From assembly GCA_022704645.1 (NCBI GenBank), contig JAKJGA010000115.1:1-5514 (forward strand): a DNA stretch of 5,514 nucleotides. The letters are read 5' to 3'. The notes beneath the pieces were generated by a model, which worked only from the letters and a program-made list of their open reading frames with translations, ran no database searches and had not been told where the DNA came from. Below, in pieces: positions 5,151 through 5,514 of the stretch. The first letter of the stretch is position 1; every line of letters starts with the position of its first letter. Source of the stretch: Spirochaetota bacterium. GTDB lineage: Bacteria > Spirochaetota > UBA4802 > JAFGJZ01. Position numbers and translations under genes: made by a program.

Positions 5151-5514
5151 CAAATCTCCTGAGCAATTTCGATAGGCGGAATCTGTTCTCTGAAAAGAGG
5201 AAGCTGTCCTTCTCTGAGTTCAGCAATTTTTATTTCAGAATATAGACCGCCGGCTTCAGCGAGAATAAGATCATGGCTGAAATTAGAATTCATCATTTTT
5301 CCGCTGCAGCTTGCGAAGTATTTCGCCCTCTTCATAACAACGCCGATTTTTTTGAGATCTTCAAATGTCAGTCTGGAAAACCTTCTCGCTTTAATTATTC
5401 TCTGCGCGCTCTGAACTCCGACACCCGGAATGCGCAGAATTTCTTCGTATGAGGCCGTTGAGATTTCAACCGGAAAAAGATGATAGTTTCTCATAGCCCA
5501 TGCGGTCTTTGGAT
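5150..5514 (-). CDS. Radical SAM DNA modification/repair protein, C-terminal part
   Basis: Only the last 120 residues are inside the window. The frame stays open to the right edge (PKTAWAMRNYHLFPVEI), so the ATG near 5494 is an internal methionine and not a start. The visible part matches the C-terminal end of the TIGR03916-like family (about 400 residues, distantly related to spore photoproduct lyase). It shows the AWAMRNYHLFPVE segment, a helix-hairpin-helix DNA-binding motif LRIPGVGVQSAQRIIKARR, then LKKIGVVMKRAKYFASCSGK, and a variable tail. The CxxxCxxC motif for the 4Fe-4S cluster should lie off-window. The enzyme is expected to use S-adenosylmethionine radical chemistry on DNA, but the lesion or modification is not known. 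It is followed directly by its usual DUF4130 partner through a one-base stop/start overlap, which strengthens both calls. Confidence 0.85.
   Translation of the reverse strand, partial: PKTAWAMRNYHLFPVEISTASYEEILRIPGVGVQSAQRIIKARRFSRLTFEDLKKIGVVMKRAKYFASCSGKMMNSNFSHDLILAEAGGLYSEIKIAELREGQLPLFREQIPPIEIAQEI
5156..5160 (-). promoter_or_regulatory. SD of the DUF4130 gene inside the radical SAM gene end
   Basis: On the minus strand AGGAG stands 5 bases before ATG 5148-5150 and lies within the last codons of the radical SAM gene, which favours ATG over the adjoining TTG as start and supports coupled translation. Confidence 0.65.

Noticed and set aside
5150..5494. A complete 114-residue HhH protein starting at the ATG near 5494.
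   Set aside because: The frame continues upstream to the window edge with residues (PKTAWA) that fit the radical SAM family, so the Met is internal.

Overview
The window is a compact, AT-rich (about 40% GC by eye) bacterial chromosome segment with short spacers and typical Shine-Dalgarno (SD) sites. It holds seven protein-coding genes, two of them cut by the window edges. Six read on the minus strand and one, a metallo-beta-lactamase-fold gene, on the plus strand. I see no tRNA, rRNA, CRISPR array, insertion sequence or other mobile-element mark. The gene set (arylacetate-CoA ligase with an ACT-domain partner, Mn2+ exporter, radical-SAM DNA-repair pair) fits an anaerobic or facultative bacterium. 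A spirochaete or clostridial relative is possible, but nothing here fixes the lineage.

Left part (1-1584): a minus-strand operon starts at a good sigma70-type promoter (TTGACC, 16 bases, TAGAAT). It encodes a PaaK-type phenylacetate/arylacetate-CoA ligase and then an ACT-domain protein that runs off the left edge. In related genomes this pair commonly lies next to indolepyruvate:ferredoxin oxidoreductase genes, so it probably serves aryl-acid or aromatic amino acid metabolism.

Middle (1624-3574, minus strand): a stand-alone CheY-like receiver, then a J-domain protein with a long helical C-terminus, then the MntP manganese exporter. A promoter with a perfect TATAAT stands before the receiver gene. 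The J-domain stop and mntP start share one base (TGATG), so those two are probably translationally coupled. Co-transcription of all three is plausible but not proven.

Right part (3603-5514): the plus-strand MBL-fold hydrolase diverges from the receiver gene. Its 3' end overlaps by 12 bases, tail to tail, with a minus-strand pair: the C-terminal end of a DNA modification/repair radical SAM protein (TIGR03916-like), followed through another TGATG junction by its partner of the DUF4130/TIGR03915 family. This pair is the most intriguing system present. It is a recognised but biochemically unresolved putative DNA-repair module, here without the uracil-DNA-glycosylase-like domain that is fused to the partner in some other bacteria.

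The remaining non-coding stretches are all under 100 bases and hold the promoters and SD sites listed. No strong GC-rich hairpin with a T-run was found in any of them.
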